Below, piece by piece: positions 50,574 to 59,813 of a stretch of 64,000 bases of DNA. The notes beneath the pieces were generated by a model, which saw nothing but the letters and a program-made list of their open reading frames with translations, was not told the DNA's origin and did no database searches. A program made the position numbers and the translations under genes. Numbering within the stretch: the first letter of the stretch is position 1; every line of letters begins with the position of its first letter. Origin of the DNA: Paenibacillus sp. S150 (lineage in GTDB: Bacteria > Bacillota > Bacilli > Paenibacillales > Paenibacillaceae); the NCBI RefSeq assembly GCF_019352175.1, contig NZ_JACBYI010000002.1, forward strand, positions 186,001 through 250,000, given 5' to 3'.

Positions 50574-52103
50574 ATGAGAGATGATCTTTGCCGGATTGGC
50601 ATCATTGATATTGGTTCCAACTCCATTCGTCTTGTGATTTATGATACGACGACGGAAGGAGGCTACAAAATCATCAAGGAGTGCAAATACTCTGCTCGTC
50701 TGAGCGAGAAAATCACCAAGGACGGCAGACTGGAGCGGAAGGACATGGATACGATTGTGCCTGTCCTGCATCAGTTCAAGGAAATTTGCAGCGCCTTTGA
50801 GGTCGATAAAATCCGTGCCGGAGCCACTGCAGCCATCCGCAATGCGGCGAATTCACCGGAGATTATCTCCTACCTTTCGGAGGCATCGGAGATTCCTATT
50901 GAAGTGGTCAGCGGCCATCAGGAGGCCTACTTTGGATTTTTGGGCGTCATCAACGCCTTTGATGTCCAGGACGGATTTGTTATTGATATTGGCGGCGGGA
51001 GTACGGAGATTACCCTGTTCCGGGGACGGCGCTACCAGCACAGCATTTCCTTCCCGTTCGGTGCCGTAAATACGAATCTGATGTTCAGCCACCATGGCAA
51101 TTGGAACGGAGACCAGGTACGGAAGCTTCAGGCTTATGTAACGGGGAGGCTGGTGGAGCATGACTGGCTGAGCAGCGCACCGGGGCTGCCGCTCTACGGA
51201 CTTGGCGGAACACTCCGTTCGCTGGGGAAGCTGGACCAGAAGACCCGTGATTATTCACTTCCGAATTCACACGGCTATATACTGTCCAGTCCAACCATCG
51301 ATCATTTTATGGAGACCTTGCCGGCCATTCCGTATGAGAAGCGCAAGGATTTGGACGGGCTGTCCAAGAGCCGGGGGGATATCATCGTCTCCGGACTGAT
51401 TATTTTTCACACGGTATATCTGTATATTGGTGCCTGTCAGGCGGTTATCAGCGGGGAGGGCCTGCGGGAAGGCATGCTGCATGATCTGCTTGAGCCCGAG
51501 CAGCCGGTGCGTGAGAGTGCGCTGGAATTCAGTCTTAACACAATCATCCGTTTTGATATCCGCACCTCGAAGCGGCATTTGGACCACATATACAAGCTGG
51601 CCCGCAGTCTCTTTGACGCGTTTGGCGGGGAAGGGGACCGGGAGGAGCAGAGGATGCTGATTTATGTCTCGATCATGCTGCATCGAACCGGCACCAATAT
51701 CAACTATTATCAATCCAAGCGGCATACGCGGTACTGGCTGATGAATTCACCGATCCGCGGGCTGACACACCGCCAGCTGATACTTGGGGCATTGATCGCC
51801 TCCTACAGCACAAAAAGCCGGAAGCAGAAATTGTCCCTGATCCACAAGGACATTTTGCTGGCTTCCGACGAGGAATGGATTCATAAGCTCGGCACGCTGG
51901 TGCAGCTGAGCATTGCTCTGGACAGTACCGAGATAGGCATTGTAAGCGGACTGAATGCCCGCCTGCACGGCAATACGCTTGATCTGGAGCTGCAGGGTGC
52001 AGGGGAGCTGCTGATCGGCCTGGAGGATATTGAGAATGCACTCAAAGCCTTCAGGAATGTTTGGGGGCTGAAGGTAAAACTCGGCTTCCCTTCCAGCGCG
52101 TAA
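50574..52103 (+). CDS. ppx: Exopolyphosphatase / Ppx-GppA family phosphatase
   Basis: A 509-residue member of the Ppx/GppA ASKHA phosphatases, which release phosphate from polyphosphate ends or hydrolyse pppGpp. The first phosphate loop is GIIDIGSNSIRLVIYD (about 8-23), the second VIDIGGGSTEIT (about 139-150), with the catalytic Glu in the GATAAIRNAANSPE region. The C-terminal 190 residues form the HD-like helical domain (HLDHIYKLARSLFDAFG, about 334-350). ATG 50574 is chosen for AAAAGGAG 9 bp upstream; ATG 50541 is the alternative. Its last 53 bp overlap the convergent ppk gene. Confidence 0.88.
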   Translation: MRDDLCRIGIIDIGSNSIRLVIYDTTTEGGYKIIKECKYSARLSEKITKDGRLERKDMDTIVPVLHQFKEICSAFEVDKIRAGATAAIRNAANSPEIISYLSEASEIPIEVVSGHQEAYFGFLGVINAFDVQDGFVIDIGGGSTEITLFRGRRYQHSISFPFGAVNTNLMFSHHGNWNGDQVRKLQAYVTGRLVEHDWLSSAPGLPLYGLGGTLRSLGKLDQKTRDYSLPNSHGYILSSPTIDHFMETLPAIPYEKRKDLDGLSKSRGDIIVSGLIIFHTVYLYIGACQAVISGEGLREGMLHDLLEPEQPVRESALEFSLNTIIRFDIRTSKRHLDHIYKLARSLFDAFGGEGDREEQRMLIYVSIMLHRTGTNINYYQSKRHTRYWLMNSPIRGLTHRQLILGALIASYSTKSRKQKLSLIHKDILLASDEEWIHKLGTLVQLSIALDSTEIGIVSGLNARLHGNTLDLELQGAGELLIGLEDIENALKAFRNVWGLKVKLGFPSSA

Positions 52104-54171
52104 CATCCATAGCGGCGAACTGGCTCCGGAACGGGGCCTTTTTGTCGTCTGCACGCTCGTAATATCCGTTCGGCTGCAGGAAGCTGGATTTCACATTATC
52201 CTTAAGCGTAATGTCGAGAATCTTGACAATCTGATTGCGGATTTCGCTGTCCTTCACGGGGCACATCAATTCAATGCGCCGGGTCAAATTGCGCGTCATC
52301 CAGTCGGCACTGGACAGGTAGACTTCCGGATTGCCGCCGTTCTCGAAGTAGTAGATCCGGGAATGCTCCAGGAAGCGGTCTACAATGCTCCGCACGGTGA
52401 TCCGTTCGCTTAACCCTTCGATGCCCGGACGCAGGCAGCAGACTCCGCGCACAATGAGATCAATCGATACCCCGGCCTGGGCGGCGCTGTAGAGATTGTC
52501 AATGACCTCCTGATTGGAAAGGGAGTTCATTTTGGCGATAATCCGGGAGGGACGACCGGCGGCGGCATGCTCGGCTTCGCGCAGAATCAGCTTTTGCAGC
52601 GAAAGGCTCATGTTTGTCGGCGCAACGATGAAAGAATTCCAATCATAGCTGGCCGAATAGCCTGTCATTTGGTTGAACAGCTCGGAAGCATCCAGGCCGA
52701 TCTCGCTGTTCGCGGTGAACAGGCTGAGGTCGGTGTAGGCCTTGGCAGTGCTGTCATTGTAATTGCCCGTTCCGACATGCACATAACGGCGCAGCTCAAG
52801 GCCCTCCTGGCGGACAATCAGCGTGATCTTGGCATGGGTTTTGAGGCCAACCAGACCATACACCACATGGCAGCCGGACTGCTCCAGCTTGCGCGCCCAG
52901 GCGATATTGCGCTCCTCGTCGAAGCGTGCCTTCAGCTCCACAACCACGGTGACCTGCTTGCCGGATTCAGCGGCATGGGCCAGCGCCGTAATCAGCGGAG
53001 AATTGCCGCTGACGCGGTACAGCGTCATTTTGATTGCCATGACCTGCTCATCCTCGGAGGCTTGAATGATGAAGTCGGCCATCGCATCAAAGGATTCATA
53101 GGGATGGTAGACCAGCACATCGCGTTCGCGCAGCACCTCGAAGAAATCCTCGTTCTCATCAAATTCCGCCGGATACAGCGGTTCAATCGGCACATCATGC
53201 AGATAGCTGAAGCCCTTCAGGCTGCCGGCGAAGCCGCGCAGGAAACCGAGATCGAGCGGCCCGTCAATCTCGAAGACGAAATCCTCCAGCTCGAATTCGG
53301 CCTGCAGCTGCTCCAGCGCATAGGGATGAATGCCTTTTTGCACTTCAAGACGGGCGGGAACGCCCCGCCGCCGTTTGCGCAGCTCTTTTTCAATCTCCTC
53401 AAGCAGATCCTCCGCACCTTCCTCGTCAATCGTCAGGTCGGAATTGCGTGTTAAGCGGAATTCGCTTACGGCTACGGGATCATAGCCGCTGAACAGGGTC
53501 TGGATATGATGGCGGATAACATCCTCTATGAATACAAACTGCCGTTTTTTGCTGTTGGAGCGGTGGGGAAGGGGAATGCATCTGGGCAGGTTGGAAGGAA
53601 TCTGCAGAATCGCAAAATAAGGCTCATCCTCCAGGCTGTCCTTGCGGGTCAGCACGACGGCAAGATAGATGAATTGGCTGTGCACCAGCGGAAACGGACG
53701 GCTCTGGTCTACGGCCATCGGTGTCAGGACCGGGAAAATGATGTCCCGGTAATATTGTTCAATCGAGAGCTCCTGCGCCTGGGTCAGATCCTCATAATTC
53801 ACAAATACGATGCCTTCCTTGTGCAGATTGCGTGAGATATCGCGGAATGTCCGGTATTGATCGGCAATAATCTTGCTGACCCGCTTGATGAGACGCTTAT
53901 AAAGGCCGGAAGGGGTATATCCGGTGAAATCCTTTTTCGTATAGCCCGCCCGGATCTGATCCTGTATCCCCGCCACGCGCACGCTGATGAATTCATCCAG
54001 ATTGCTGGACACAATCGCCAGGAACTTGGCCCGCTCCATCAGCGGATTATCCGGGTCCTGCGCCTCCTGTAGCACGCGCCGGTTAAATTCGATCCAGCTT
54101 AAATCCCGGTTCAGATACGCCGTTGCCGGGCTGGTATGGATGTTCTTTTTTTCTTCTGCGTTCACGTTCAT
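52051..54171 (-). CDS. ppk: Polyphosphate kinase 1
   Basis: A 706-residue PPK1 that makes polyphosphate from ATP reversibly. N-domain YLNRDLSWIEFNRRVL (about 19-34) and SNLDEFISVRVAG, head domain in the middle, and two phospholipase-D-like C domains. The autophosphorylated His is in VGLKTHAKITL (about 432) and the second essential His in DRFLEHSRIYYF. Its stop lies inside the 3' end of the opposite-strand ppx, so synthesis and degradation enzymes are convergent with 53 bp of overlap. Confidence 0.95.
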   Translation of the reverse strand: MNVNAEEKKNIHTSPATAYLNRDLSWIEFNRRVLQEAQDPDNPLMERAKFLAIVSSNLDEFISVRVAGIQDQIRAGYTKKDFTGYTPSGLYKRLIKRVSKIIADQYRTFRDISRNLHKEGIVFVNYEDLTQAQELSIEQYYRDIIFPVLTPMAVDQSRPFPLVHSQFIYLAVVLTRKDSLEDEPYFAILQIPSNLPRCIPLPHRSNSKKRQFVFIEDVIRHHIQTLFSGYDPVAVSEFRLTRNSDLTIDEEGAEDLLEEIEKELRKRRRGVPARLEVQKGIHPYALEQLQAEFELEDFVFEIDGPLDLGFLRGFAGSLKGFSYLHDVPIEPLYPAEFDENEDFFEVLRERDVLVYHPYESFDAMADFIIQASEDEQVMAIKMTLYRVSGNSPLITALAHAAESGKQVTVVVELKARFDEERNIAWARKLEQSGCHVVYGLVGLKTHAKITLIVRQEGLELRRYVHVGTGNYNDSTAKAYTDLSLFTANSEIGLDASELFNQMTGYSASYDWNSFIVAPTNMSLSLQKLILREAEHAAAGRPSRIIAKMNSLSNQEVIDNLYSAAQAGVSIDLIVRGVCCLRPGIEGLSERITVRSIVDRFLEHSRIYYFENGGNPEVYLSSADWMTRNLTRRIELMCPVKDSEIRNQIVKILDITLKDNVKSSFLQPNGYYERADDKKAPFRSQFAAMDVTRWKGSRVLPSAPKHS

Positions 54172-54343
54172 GGACCCTCCAAATGCTTCATGTCTTTGTC
54201 ATCTTCTATCATTCTACTATTTGCCAACCCGAGAAATGTTAACTCTGTGTAAAATTTGTGCGGAATTTATCTGTAAATGCTGCAAAAAAATGAACTTTTC
54301 GGCCCTTTTTTTTTAAAATATAAGAATTTTATATGCTTTTCAC

Positions 54344-54407
54344 ATAAATTATCCTTCTATTTCTCGTTGAAACACTCCGTCCCTTATAAGGACGGCGCAG
54401 CCGTTTC
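54344..54407. repeat. Dispersed repeat, copy B, with nested hairpin
   Basis: Positions 54344-54373 match 40569-40598 at 27 of 30 bases. The sequence continues into a nested hairpin: GAAAC (54369-54373) can pair with GTTTC (54403-54407), and CCGTCC with GGACGG (54377-54395). No coding potential is evident. It looks like a mobile or structural palindromic element of the genome. Confidence 0.7.
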
Positions 54408-54466
54408 TGCTGTTGTATGTATTCTCCGCTTCAATAAAAGCGCTTCAAAACGCTAATTCTTTCAGT

Positions 54467-54500
54467 TTGGTAACAATTTCATAGGCATTGGTTACAAAAT
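54467..54500 (+). repeat. 21-bp-period direct repeat upstream of the 3D-domain gene
   Basis: TTGGTAACAATTT (54467-54479) and TTGGTTACAAAAT (54488-54500) are nearly identical and spaced by two helical turns. They could bind a dimeric regulator; Bacillus yocH is controlled by WalR, but the spacing here does not fit the WalR consensus. Confidence 0.45.
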
Positions 54501-54634
54501 TGTGATATATTCATAACTGTGGTTTTACAAACCCGTCAGGGCAAATACAGGATACATACGTCCGGAGTTACATTGAAGCAATAAGACCGGGATTTTCCTG
54601 CAGTCGGATTGCGCTATTAATGAAGGAGGAAATT

Positions 54635-55291
54635 ATGAAAATCAAATTTGGAGCTCTTGCAGCACTCGCAGCAGCCTTAGGAATCAGTGCATTGGTGCAA
54701 GCAGCACCCGTTCAGGCGGACAGTGTACATATCGCGGGAGATACTACTACCTATTATACCCTGTCCAACCATTATGGCATCAGCATGGATGAAATTATGA
54801 ATGCCAACCCCAATATTGCCGCCAATAACATTTATCCGGGACTGAAGCTCGCTATTCCGGGTAACGTCAAGACTCAGACAGCAGCTGCGGCCAAAGCTTC
54901 GGCAACAGTATCCGCCTTGAGTGTAGAACCGCAGGCCAATACTGTTCAGGCCTGGGGCAAAGAATACAGCTACGGCAAAGTATTGCAGGTCAAAGCCTCC
55001 GCTTATTCCTCGGCAGGCAGCGAGAACGGCAAATGGGGCGCGGTCGACTATTTCGGCAATCCCCTCAAGCTGGGCACGATCGCTGTTGATCCCAGTGTGA
55101 TACCGCTCGGCACCAGGGTATTGGTTACAGGGTATTCGCATCCAGGCCTTCCCAAGCAGGCATTCCTGGCTACCGCAACCGATATCGGCAGTGCCATCAA
55201 AGGGAACCGCATTGATATCTTTATTCCGGGCAGCCAAAGCTTTGTGGCGGATTTCGGTTATCAATATGTGCATCTGTACGTGATTGAATAG
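54635..55291 (+). CDS. Exported LysM and 3D-domain cell-wall protein (YocH-like)
   Basis: A 218-residue exported protein. A signal peptide (KFGALAALAAALGISALVQAAPVQA, cleaved after about 29) is followed by one LysM-like peptidoglycan-binding motif (TYYTLSNHYGISMDEIMNANP, about 39-78). A linker and a C-terminal 3D domain follow, which carries the three aspartates in TIAVDPS, TATDIG and IDIFIP. Bacillus YocH, a wall hydrolase thought to act on peptidoglycan, has the same layout. ATG 54635 has GGAGG 7 bp upstream; ATG 54620 is alternative. Confidence 0.87.
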   Translation: MKIKFGALAALAAALGISALVQAAPVQADSVHIAGDTTTYYTLSNHYGISMDEIMNANPNIAANNIYPGLKLAIPGNVKTQTAAAAKASATVSALSVEPQANTVQAWGKEYSYGKVLQVKASAYSSAGSENGKWGAVDYFGNPLKLGTIAVDPSVIPLGTRVLVTGYSHPGLPKQAFLATATDIGSAIKGNRIDIFIPGSQSFVADFGYQYVHLYVIE

Positions 55292-55302
55292 GTTTAAGAC
55301 TC

Positions 55303-55354
55303 AAAAGGAAACGAAGCATGCCGGAGCACGGCAAGCCTCATTTCCTTTTTTTTT
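55303..55354. terminator. Bidirectional terminator between the 3D-domain and deacetylase genes
   Basis: AAAAGGAAA/TTTCCTTTT with an inner TGCCG/CGGCA hairpin and a 9-base T-run on the plus strand. The convergent deacetylase stop lies 25 bp further. Confidence 0.8.
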
Positions 55355-55378
55355 GCGCCTTCAAAGGCTGTGCCTGTC

Positions 55379-56263
55379 TTACTTTTCTTGGCTAACCTGA
55401 AGCATTTGCGGGACGGTTACAAAAGTGTAACCGCGTTTGCGCATAATGCTGATCACTTCGGGCAGCGCCTGGATTGTTCCGCGTAAATTGCTGCCGCGGC
55501 CCCCGCCGCCGTGCTGGAGAATGATTGCCCCCTTGCCTGCATGGGCAACGATATTGTTGCGCACCTGAGCTTTGGACAGCCCCTTCCAATCAAGAGAATC
55601 CACGTTCCAGTTCACCAGCTTGTAGCCGTGGGCTTTGGCCCATTTAAGCTGCTGCTCGCTGATGTCTCCATAGGGCGGGCGGATCAGCCGGGGCTTATAG
55701 CCGGCCGTTGCATCAATGATATTTTCCGTGCGTATGATCTGTGTCCGGAATGCCTTTACGCTGATCTTCCCGAACTCCGGATGGCTATAGGAATGATTGC
55801 CGACAGCGTGACCCTCTCTGATAATGCGTGCTACAAGATCAGGGTGCTTCTCTGCCCGGCTGCCAACAATAAAAAAGGTGGCTTTGACATGATGCTTGCG
55901 GAGAACGTCGAGAATCTGCGGTGTGAATCTCGGGTCCGGCACATCATCAAATGTGAGGGCGATCCGTTTAAGGCGGGGCCCTTGTGTCTTAATCGTTTCG
56001 GGATATTTGCGCAGCAGTTGGCTGAGTGTAAGGGCTTTGGCCCGTTTTTGGGAACGGGCAGCCGCTTGGGAAGAGGAGCCCGCAGGGATCGACGGGTCGG
56101 CTTTGGGGTCTGAGGCGGCTTTCCGGGTATCATTCAGCCTGGGGAACGTCCCCGGAACTTCCGGAGAAGCAGCGGCCGACTCTCCTATGGAAGCCGGGCT
56201 GAGCAGAATCAATAAAACAATCGCCAATAGGAGCGTTTTTTGGCTCCTCTGCAGACATTTCAT
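55379..56263 (-). CDS. Polysaccharide deacetylase (NodB homology domain)
   Basis: A 294-residue exported deacetylase, probably acting on peptidoglycan or chitin-like glycans. The signal peptide is at 7-30. After a low-complexity Ala/Ser/Pro region, the catalytic domain starts near 103 with ALTFDDVPD (catalytic base and metal Asp), HSYSHPE in the H-x3-H metal site (GNHSYSHPE), RPPYGD, and a C-terminal ILQHGGG His. The Asp-Asp pair reads DDVPD rather than DDGP, as in some family members. It has AGGAGG before ATG 56263. Confidence 0.88.
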   Translation of the reverse strand: MKCLQRSQKTLLLAIVLLILLSPASIGESAAASPEVPGTFPRLNDTRKAASDPKADPSIPAGSSSQAAARSQKRAKALTLSQLLRKYPETIKTQGPRLKRIALTFDDVPDPRFTPQILDVLRKHHVKATFFIVGSRAEKHPDLVARIIREGHAVGNHSYSHPEFGKISVKAFRTQIIRTENIIDATAGYKPRLIRPPYGDISEQQLKWAKAHGYKLVNWNVDSLDWKGLSKAQVRNNIVAHAGKGAIILQHGGGGRGSNLRGTIQALPEVISIMRKRGYTFVTVPQMLQVSQEK

Positions 56264-56558
56264 CAAAGCACGCCTCCTTTTATTGACTGCACAGCTGAAT
56301 ATGTTCTTGACAGATGAGGATTCATAGACTTAATGCCATTCATTTATCCTTCTGTTGCCTAATCTTGTTATCCCCTTGCACAGGCAATATTATGCTTAAT
56401 CCCCATTTCGCCGATTAGGATTTATCGGGGCGGAAAATACGTGTATACTAGGGCATGTATTCAAACTCTATTCATGCCGAGGTTGGAATACATGCCGGTT
56501 AAAAACGGGAAGTTTCCCGGCCAAATAATACACGGAATAACAGAAAGGAAGAATGGAA

Positions 56559-57599
56559 ATGCCGGATTTATTTGCACCCTATGAGTTAAAGGCCTTGTCT
56601 CTGAAAAATCGGATTGTAATGCCCCCCATGTGCCAATATGCAGTCGCCAGTCAGGATGGCACACCCAATGATTGGCATTTCGTCCATTATGTCAGCCGTG
56701 CTGTAGGCGGCACCGGATTAATTATTGTGGAAATGACCGGCGTTCATCCGGATGGAAGAATCACGAATGCAGATACCGGAATCTGGAGTGACGAACATAT
56801 TGAAGCCTACCGCCGGCTGACCGGTGCGGTACATGCCGGAGGCGCTAAGATTGCCGTACAGCTCGGCCATGCCGGACGCAAGGCGCTGGATGCCGAACCG
56901 CCGGTTGCGCCTTCGGCGATTCCGTTCGACGCCAACTCCAAAACTCCGCAGGCACTCGGCAAGGAAGGGATTGCCGAACTGATTGCTGCTTACCGTGAAG
57001 GGGCGCGCCGGGCGGTGGAGGCAGGCTTTGATACCGTAGAGCTTCACGGAGCGCACGGGTACCTGATTCACCAGTTCCATTCGCCATTGACCAATATCAG
57101 GGATGATGAGTATGGCGCCGATCCGGTCCTGTTTGGGGAGCAGGTTGTGGAGGCCGTCCGCGGTGTGCTTCCGGCTGAAATGCCGCTGCTTATGAGAGTA
57201 TCAGCCAAGGAATACGTTGAAGGCGGTTATGATGAAGCTTATGCCCTGGAATTCTGCCGGCGCTACAAAGCTGCCGGAGTAGACATGTTCCATGTGTCCT
57301 CGGGCGGCGAAGGACCCATTGGCTCGAATGGAGGTCCTAATGCAGGACCGGCATACCAGGTTGATCTTGCGGAGTATATCCGCAGCGGCCTGCAGGTTCC
57401 CGTCATTGCCGTTGGACGGCTGGAATCGTATGGGGAGGCGCAGTCCATTGTCACTGAGGAGAAGGCGGAGCTGGTTGCTGTGGGCAGAGGAATGCTCAGC
57501 GATCCTTATTGGGCGCTGCATGCGGAGGAAGCGCTTGGCGGGGTGGACAGGCAGAATGTCCCGAAGGCATATGAACGCGGAGTTTGGAAGCGGAAATAG
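56559..57599 (+). CDS. namA: NADPH dehydrogenase (old yellow enzyme, YqjM/NamA-like)
   Basis: A 346-residue FMN-dependent ene-reductase. It carries the YqjM-class features: PPMCQYAV (the Cys and Tyr that tune the flavin in Bacillus YqjM), NDWHFVHY, and the substrate-binding His pair in ELHGAHGYLIHQF, with SSGGEGP in the flavin site. YqjM-type enzymes reduce activated alkenes and are linked to oxidative stress. ATG 56559 is preferred (AAAGGAA 7 bp upstream) over ATG 56553. A weak promoter with -10 TATACT lies at 56444-56449. Confidence 0.92.
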   Translation: MPDLFAPYELKALSLKNRIVMPPMCQYAVASQDGTPNDWHFVHYVSRAVGGTGLIIVEMTGVHPDGRITNADTGIWSDEHIEAYRRLTGAVHAGGAKIAVQLGHAGRKALDAEPPVAPSAIPFDANSKTPQALGKEGIAELIAAYREGARRAVEAGFDTVELHGAHGYLIHQFHSPLTNIRDDEYGADPVLFGEQVVEAVRGVLPAEMPLLMRVSAKEYVEGGYDEAYALEFCRRYKAAGVDMFHVSSGGEGPIGSNGGPNAGPAYQVDLAEYIRSGLQVPVIAVGRLESYGEAQSIVTEEKAELVAVGRGMLSDPYWALHAEEALGGVDRQNVPKAYERGVWKRK

Positions 57600-57685
57600 G
57601 CACCTGCAAATGTGAACTTTATCACAGATTTTAAGTTCCTTCTAAGGCATGGTTAATAAGATAAAATTTGAAGGAGCTTGATAAC

Positions 57686-58390
57686 GTGGCGACGGTGATT
57701 AGTAACGAGCGGCTGGCAGATGGAGTGTATCACCTTCGGGTTGAAGGGAATTACGGGGGTACAATGGGGCAATTCTACATGTTGCGGGCATGGGGAGCCT
57801 TTCCGTTGCTGTCCAGACCGCTAAGCATACATCAAGTGAACGGCGACGGCGTTGAATTTCTGTATCATGTGGTGGGTGAAGGGACGAAGATTCTGGCTGG
57901 TCTGGAGCCGGGAGCTTCTCTGGAGCTTGAAGGGCCTTTCGGCAGCGGCTTTCCGGCTGTGGAAGGCAAGGTGGCTCTGGTAGGCGGAGGAATTGGAATC
58001 GCTCCGCTGTATTATTGTGCACAGGAGCTTCCTGGCAGCGATATTTATCTGGGCTTCAGCCGTGAAGCTTTCCGCACAGAGGCATTTCGTCCTCTGGCCG
58101 CCGAACTGACAGTAAATGTGGGGGGGCTGGTACTCGACAGCGTCGATTTCACCAGCTATGACCATATTTTTGTGTGCGGGCCGCATCCGATGCTGAAGGC
58201 CGCGCAGCTGAAAGGCATAGCCGCCGAGACGGCCGGCAAAAGACCGGATGTATACCTGTCTCTGGAGAACCGCATGGCCTGTGGAATCGGCGCCTGTCTT
58301 GTGTGCAGCGTCTCCTGCCGTGACGGACAGCGCAAGGCTTGCGCGGACGGTCCGGTATTCCTGGCGGAAGAGGTGGTCTTCCATGACTGA
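57686..58390 (+). CDS. pyrK: Dihydroorotate dehydrogenase B electron-transfer subunit
   Basis: A 234-residue iron-sulfur flavoprotein that passes electrons from PyrD to NAD. FAD domain: RPLSIHQV near 43-50; NAD domain: [11 protein letters not shown]. The C-terminal 2Fe-2S ligands are [13 protein letters not shown] and the KAC that follows. GTG 57686 is chosen with AAGGAG 9 bp upstream; the frame also opens at TTG 57668. The gene overlaps pyrD by 8 bp. The rest of the pyr operon is not next to it. Confidence 0.93.
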   Translation: MATVISNERLADGVYHLRVEGNYGGTMGQFYMLRAWGAFPLLSRPLSIHQVNGDGVEFLYHVVGEGTKILAGLEPGASLELEGPFGSGFPAVEGKVALVGGGIGIAPLYYCAQELPGSDIYLGFSREAFRTEAFRPLAAELTVNVGGLVLDSVDFTSYDHIFVCGPHPMLKAAQLKGIAAETAGKRPDVYLSLENRMACGIGACLVCSVSCRDGQRKACADGPVFLAEEVVFHD

Positions 58391-59315
58391 TATGACTGCA
58401 AATATAGCGGGTGTGCACTTCAAGAACCCGATTATCATGGCCTCCGGGACCTTCGGTTTTGGCCGTGAATACGGCAAGCTGTATGATGTATCCCTGCTCG
58501 GGGGCATCTCCGGCAAAGGCCTTACCCTTCATGCCAAGGCAGGCAATCCCGGTGTGCGCGTCTATGAGACGGCCTCCGGCATGCTGAACAGCGTAGGGCT
58601 GGAGAACCCGGGGGTTGAAGCATTCCTTGCCAGGGAGCTTCCTTTTTGGGAGACACTGGATACCGCCCGTTTGGTGAATCTGGGCGGCAACACACTGCCT
58701 GATTATGTGTTGGGTGCGGAACTGATCCAGCGTGATGCCGATGCGCGGAGCGCTGCAGGCAAGCCTGCGGTGGATATGATTGAACTGAACATTTCCTGTC
58801 CCAACGTCAAGGAGGGAGGCATCGCCTTCGGGGTCAAGACACCGGCGGCGCAGGAGGTAGTGCGTGCCGTAAGAGCCGCAACCAAACTGCCGCTCGCTGT
58901 GAAGCTGTCGCCGAACGCCGAGGATATCGCGGGCATGGCTGAAATGTGCCAGGAGGAAGGCGCCGATGCGATTTCGCTGATCAATACGATCTCGGGAATG
59001 AAAATCGATGTCCGCCGCCGCCGCAGCGTATTCAACAATCTGTATGCCGGATTGTCCGGGCCGGCGATCAAGCCGGTGGCGCTGCGGATGGTGCATCAGG
59101 TAGCGAAGCGGGTATCCATTCCGGTGATCGGCATGGGCGGAATTACCTCGGCTACAGATATCATTGAATTTATTATGGCCGGTGCAACGGTCATTCAGGT
59201 AGGTACCTATAACTTTATGAATCTGCGCGCCGGCAGCACGCTCGTTCAAGAGCTGCAGCAGTTCATGACCGAAGAGAACATCTCTTCACTGGATGAAATC
59301 CGCGGCATCCTCTAA
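58383..59315 (+). CDS. pyrD: Dihydroorotate dehydrogenase B catalytic subunit
   Basis: A 310-residue class 1B enzyme that oxidises dihydroorotate to orotate in pyrimidine synthesis. It has [13 protein letters not shown] (FMN binding), the catalytic Cys in [13 protein letters not shown] (about residue 137), the Lys in AVKLSPN, and [19 protein letters not shown] for phosphate binding. Cysteine rather than serine as active-site base confirms class 1B, matching the adjacent pyrK. ATG at 58383 lies within the pyrK stop region. Confidence 0.95.
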   Translation: MTDMTANIAGVHFKNPIIMASGTFGFGREYGKLYDVSLLGGISGKGLTLHAKAGNPGVRVYETASGMLNSVGLENPGVEAFLARELPFWETLDTARLVNLGGNTLPDYVLGAELIQRDADARSAAGKPAVDMIELNISCPNVKEGGIAFGVKTPAAQEVVRAVRAATKLPLAVKLSPNAEDIAGMAEMCQEEGADAISLINTISGMKIDVRRRRSVFNNLYAGLSGPAIKPVALRMVHQVAKRVSIPVIGMGGITSATDIIEFIMAGATVIQVGTYNFMNLRAGSTLVQELQQFMTEENISSLDEIRGIL

Positions 59316-59403
59316 AATATTGCATGTTATTGAAGGCAGGGTCTTCACTTCGTGGGATTTCTTCGTGTTCCATGGTTAATATAATGGGAAAGGGGAGAAA
59401 TTC

Positions 59404-59751
59404 ATGACTTCTCCAAATCTGCACCCCGATGATATTGAACTGTCTGCCATAGACGTGGGCCGTGACCTGCTGCTGCTGATTACCGGGGGTGTCCGCCACA
59501 TTGGAGCCGCCAGCACCGCTTATGTGGAGGAAGGGAACGTCAAGGTATTAACATCGGCAGTCCCCCATCACAAGGAGCATACGATCAGCGAGTCTGTTTC
59601 CGCCCGGGCGGCTGCCGCACTTGACCGGACTGTTACCGTGGTTATGGGCATCCACTACGACAATCTGAGCAAGGAAGGCATCGCACAGGTGGTAGAAATC
59701 GTGAACCGCAAAGTGGATCAATATTTATTTGGGCAAAATTTGAAACGATAA
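59404..59751 (+). CDS. Small LpdD-like protein (prenylated-flavin chaperone-type domain)
   Basis: A 115-residue protein with a compact alpha/beta domain: ITGGVRHIGAASTAYVE, then VPHHKEHTISE and VVMGIHYDNLSKEGIAQVVEIVNR. The pattern of GGxxHIGA, HHKE and HYDNL resembles the small LpdD family associated with UbiD-type decarboxylases and prenylated FMN. No ubiD or ubiX is nearby, so the role is unclear. It has GGGGAGA before its ATG and lies between pyrD and pspA. Confidence 0.6.
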   Translation: MTSPNLHPDDIELSAIDVGRDLLLLITGGVRHIGAASTAYVEEGNVKVLTSAVPHHKEHTISESVSARAAAALDRTVTVVMGIHYDNLSKEGIAQVVEIVNRKVDQYLFGQNLKR

Positions 59752-59813
59752 TGGCTCTCCCTGCGTAAAAGATAACAACTGAGCATTTCACTTTTATTTT
59801 GGAGGAATGAACC

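Larger units (their letters stand above)
54172..54634. other. Intergenic region between ppk and the 3D-domain gene
   Basis: 463 bp without a gene. It holds the ppk upstream region, copy B of the dispersed repeat with a hairpin, an AAAAGCGCTTCA cre-like core at 54437, and a tandem TTGGTWACAA direct repeat at 54467-54500. I see no complete riboswitch or T-box. Confidence 0.6.

Noticed and set aside
54467..54500. WalR binding site upstream of the 3D-domain gene
   Set aside because: The half-sites resemble TGTWAY on one strand but are 15 bp apart instead of 5, so the known consensus is not met.
54500..54640. Possible c-di-AMP (ydaO-type) riboswitch upstream of the 3D-domain gene
   Set aside because: AACCCGTCAG looks like part of the consensus, but the paired GGGGGAGCC and other conserved blocks are absent.
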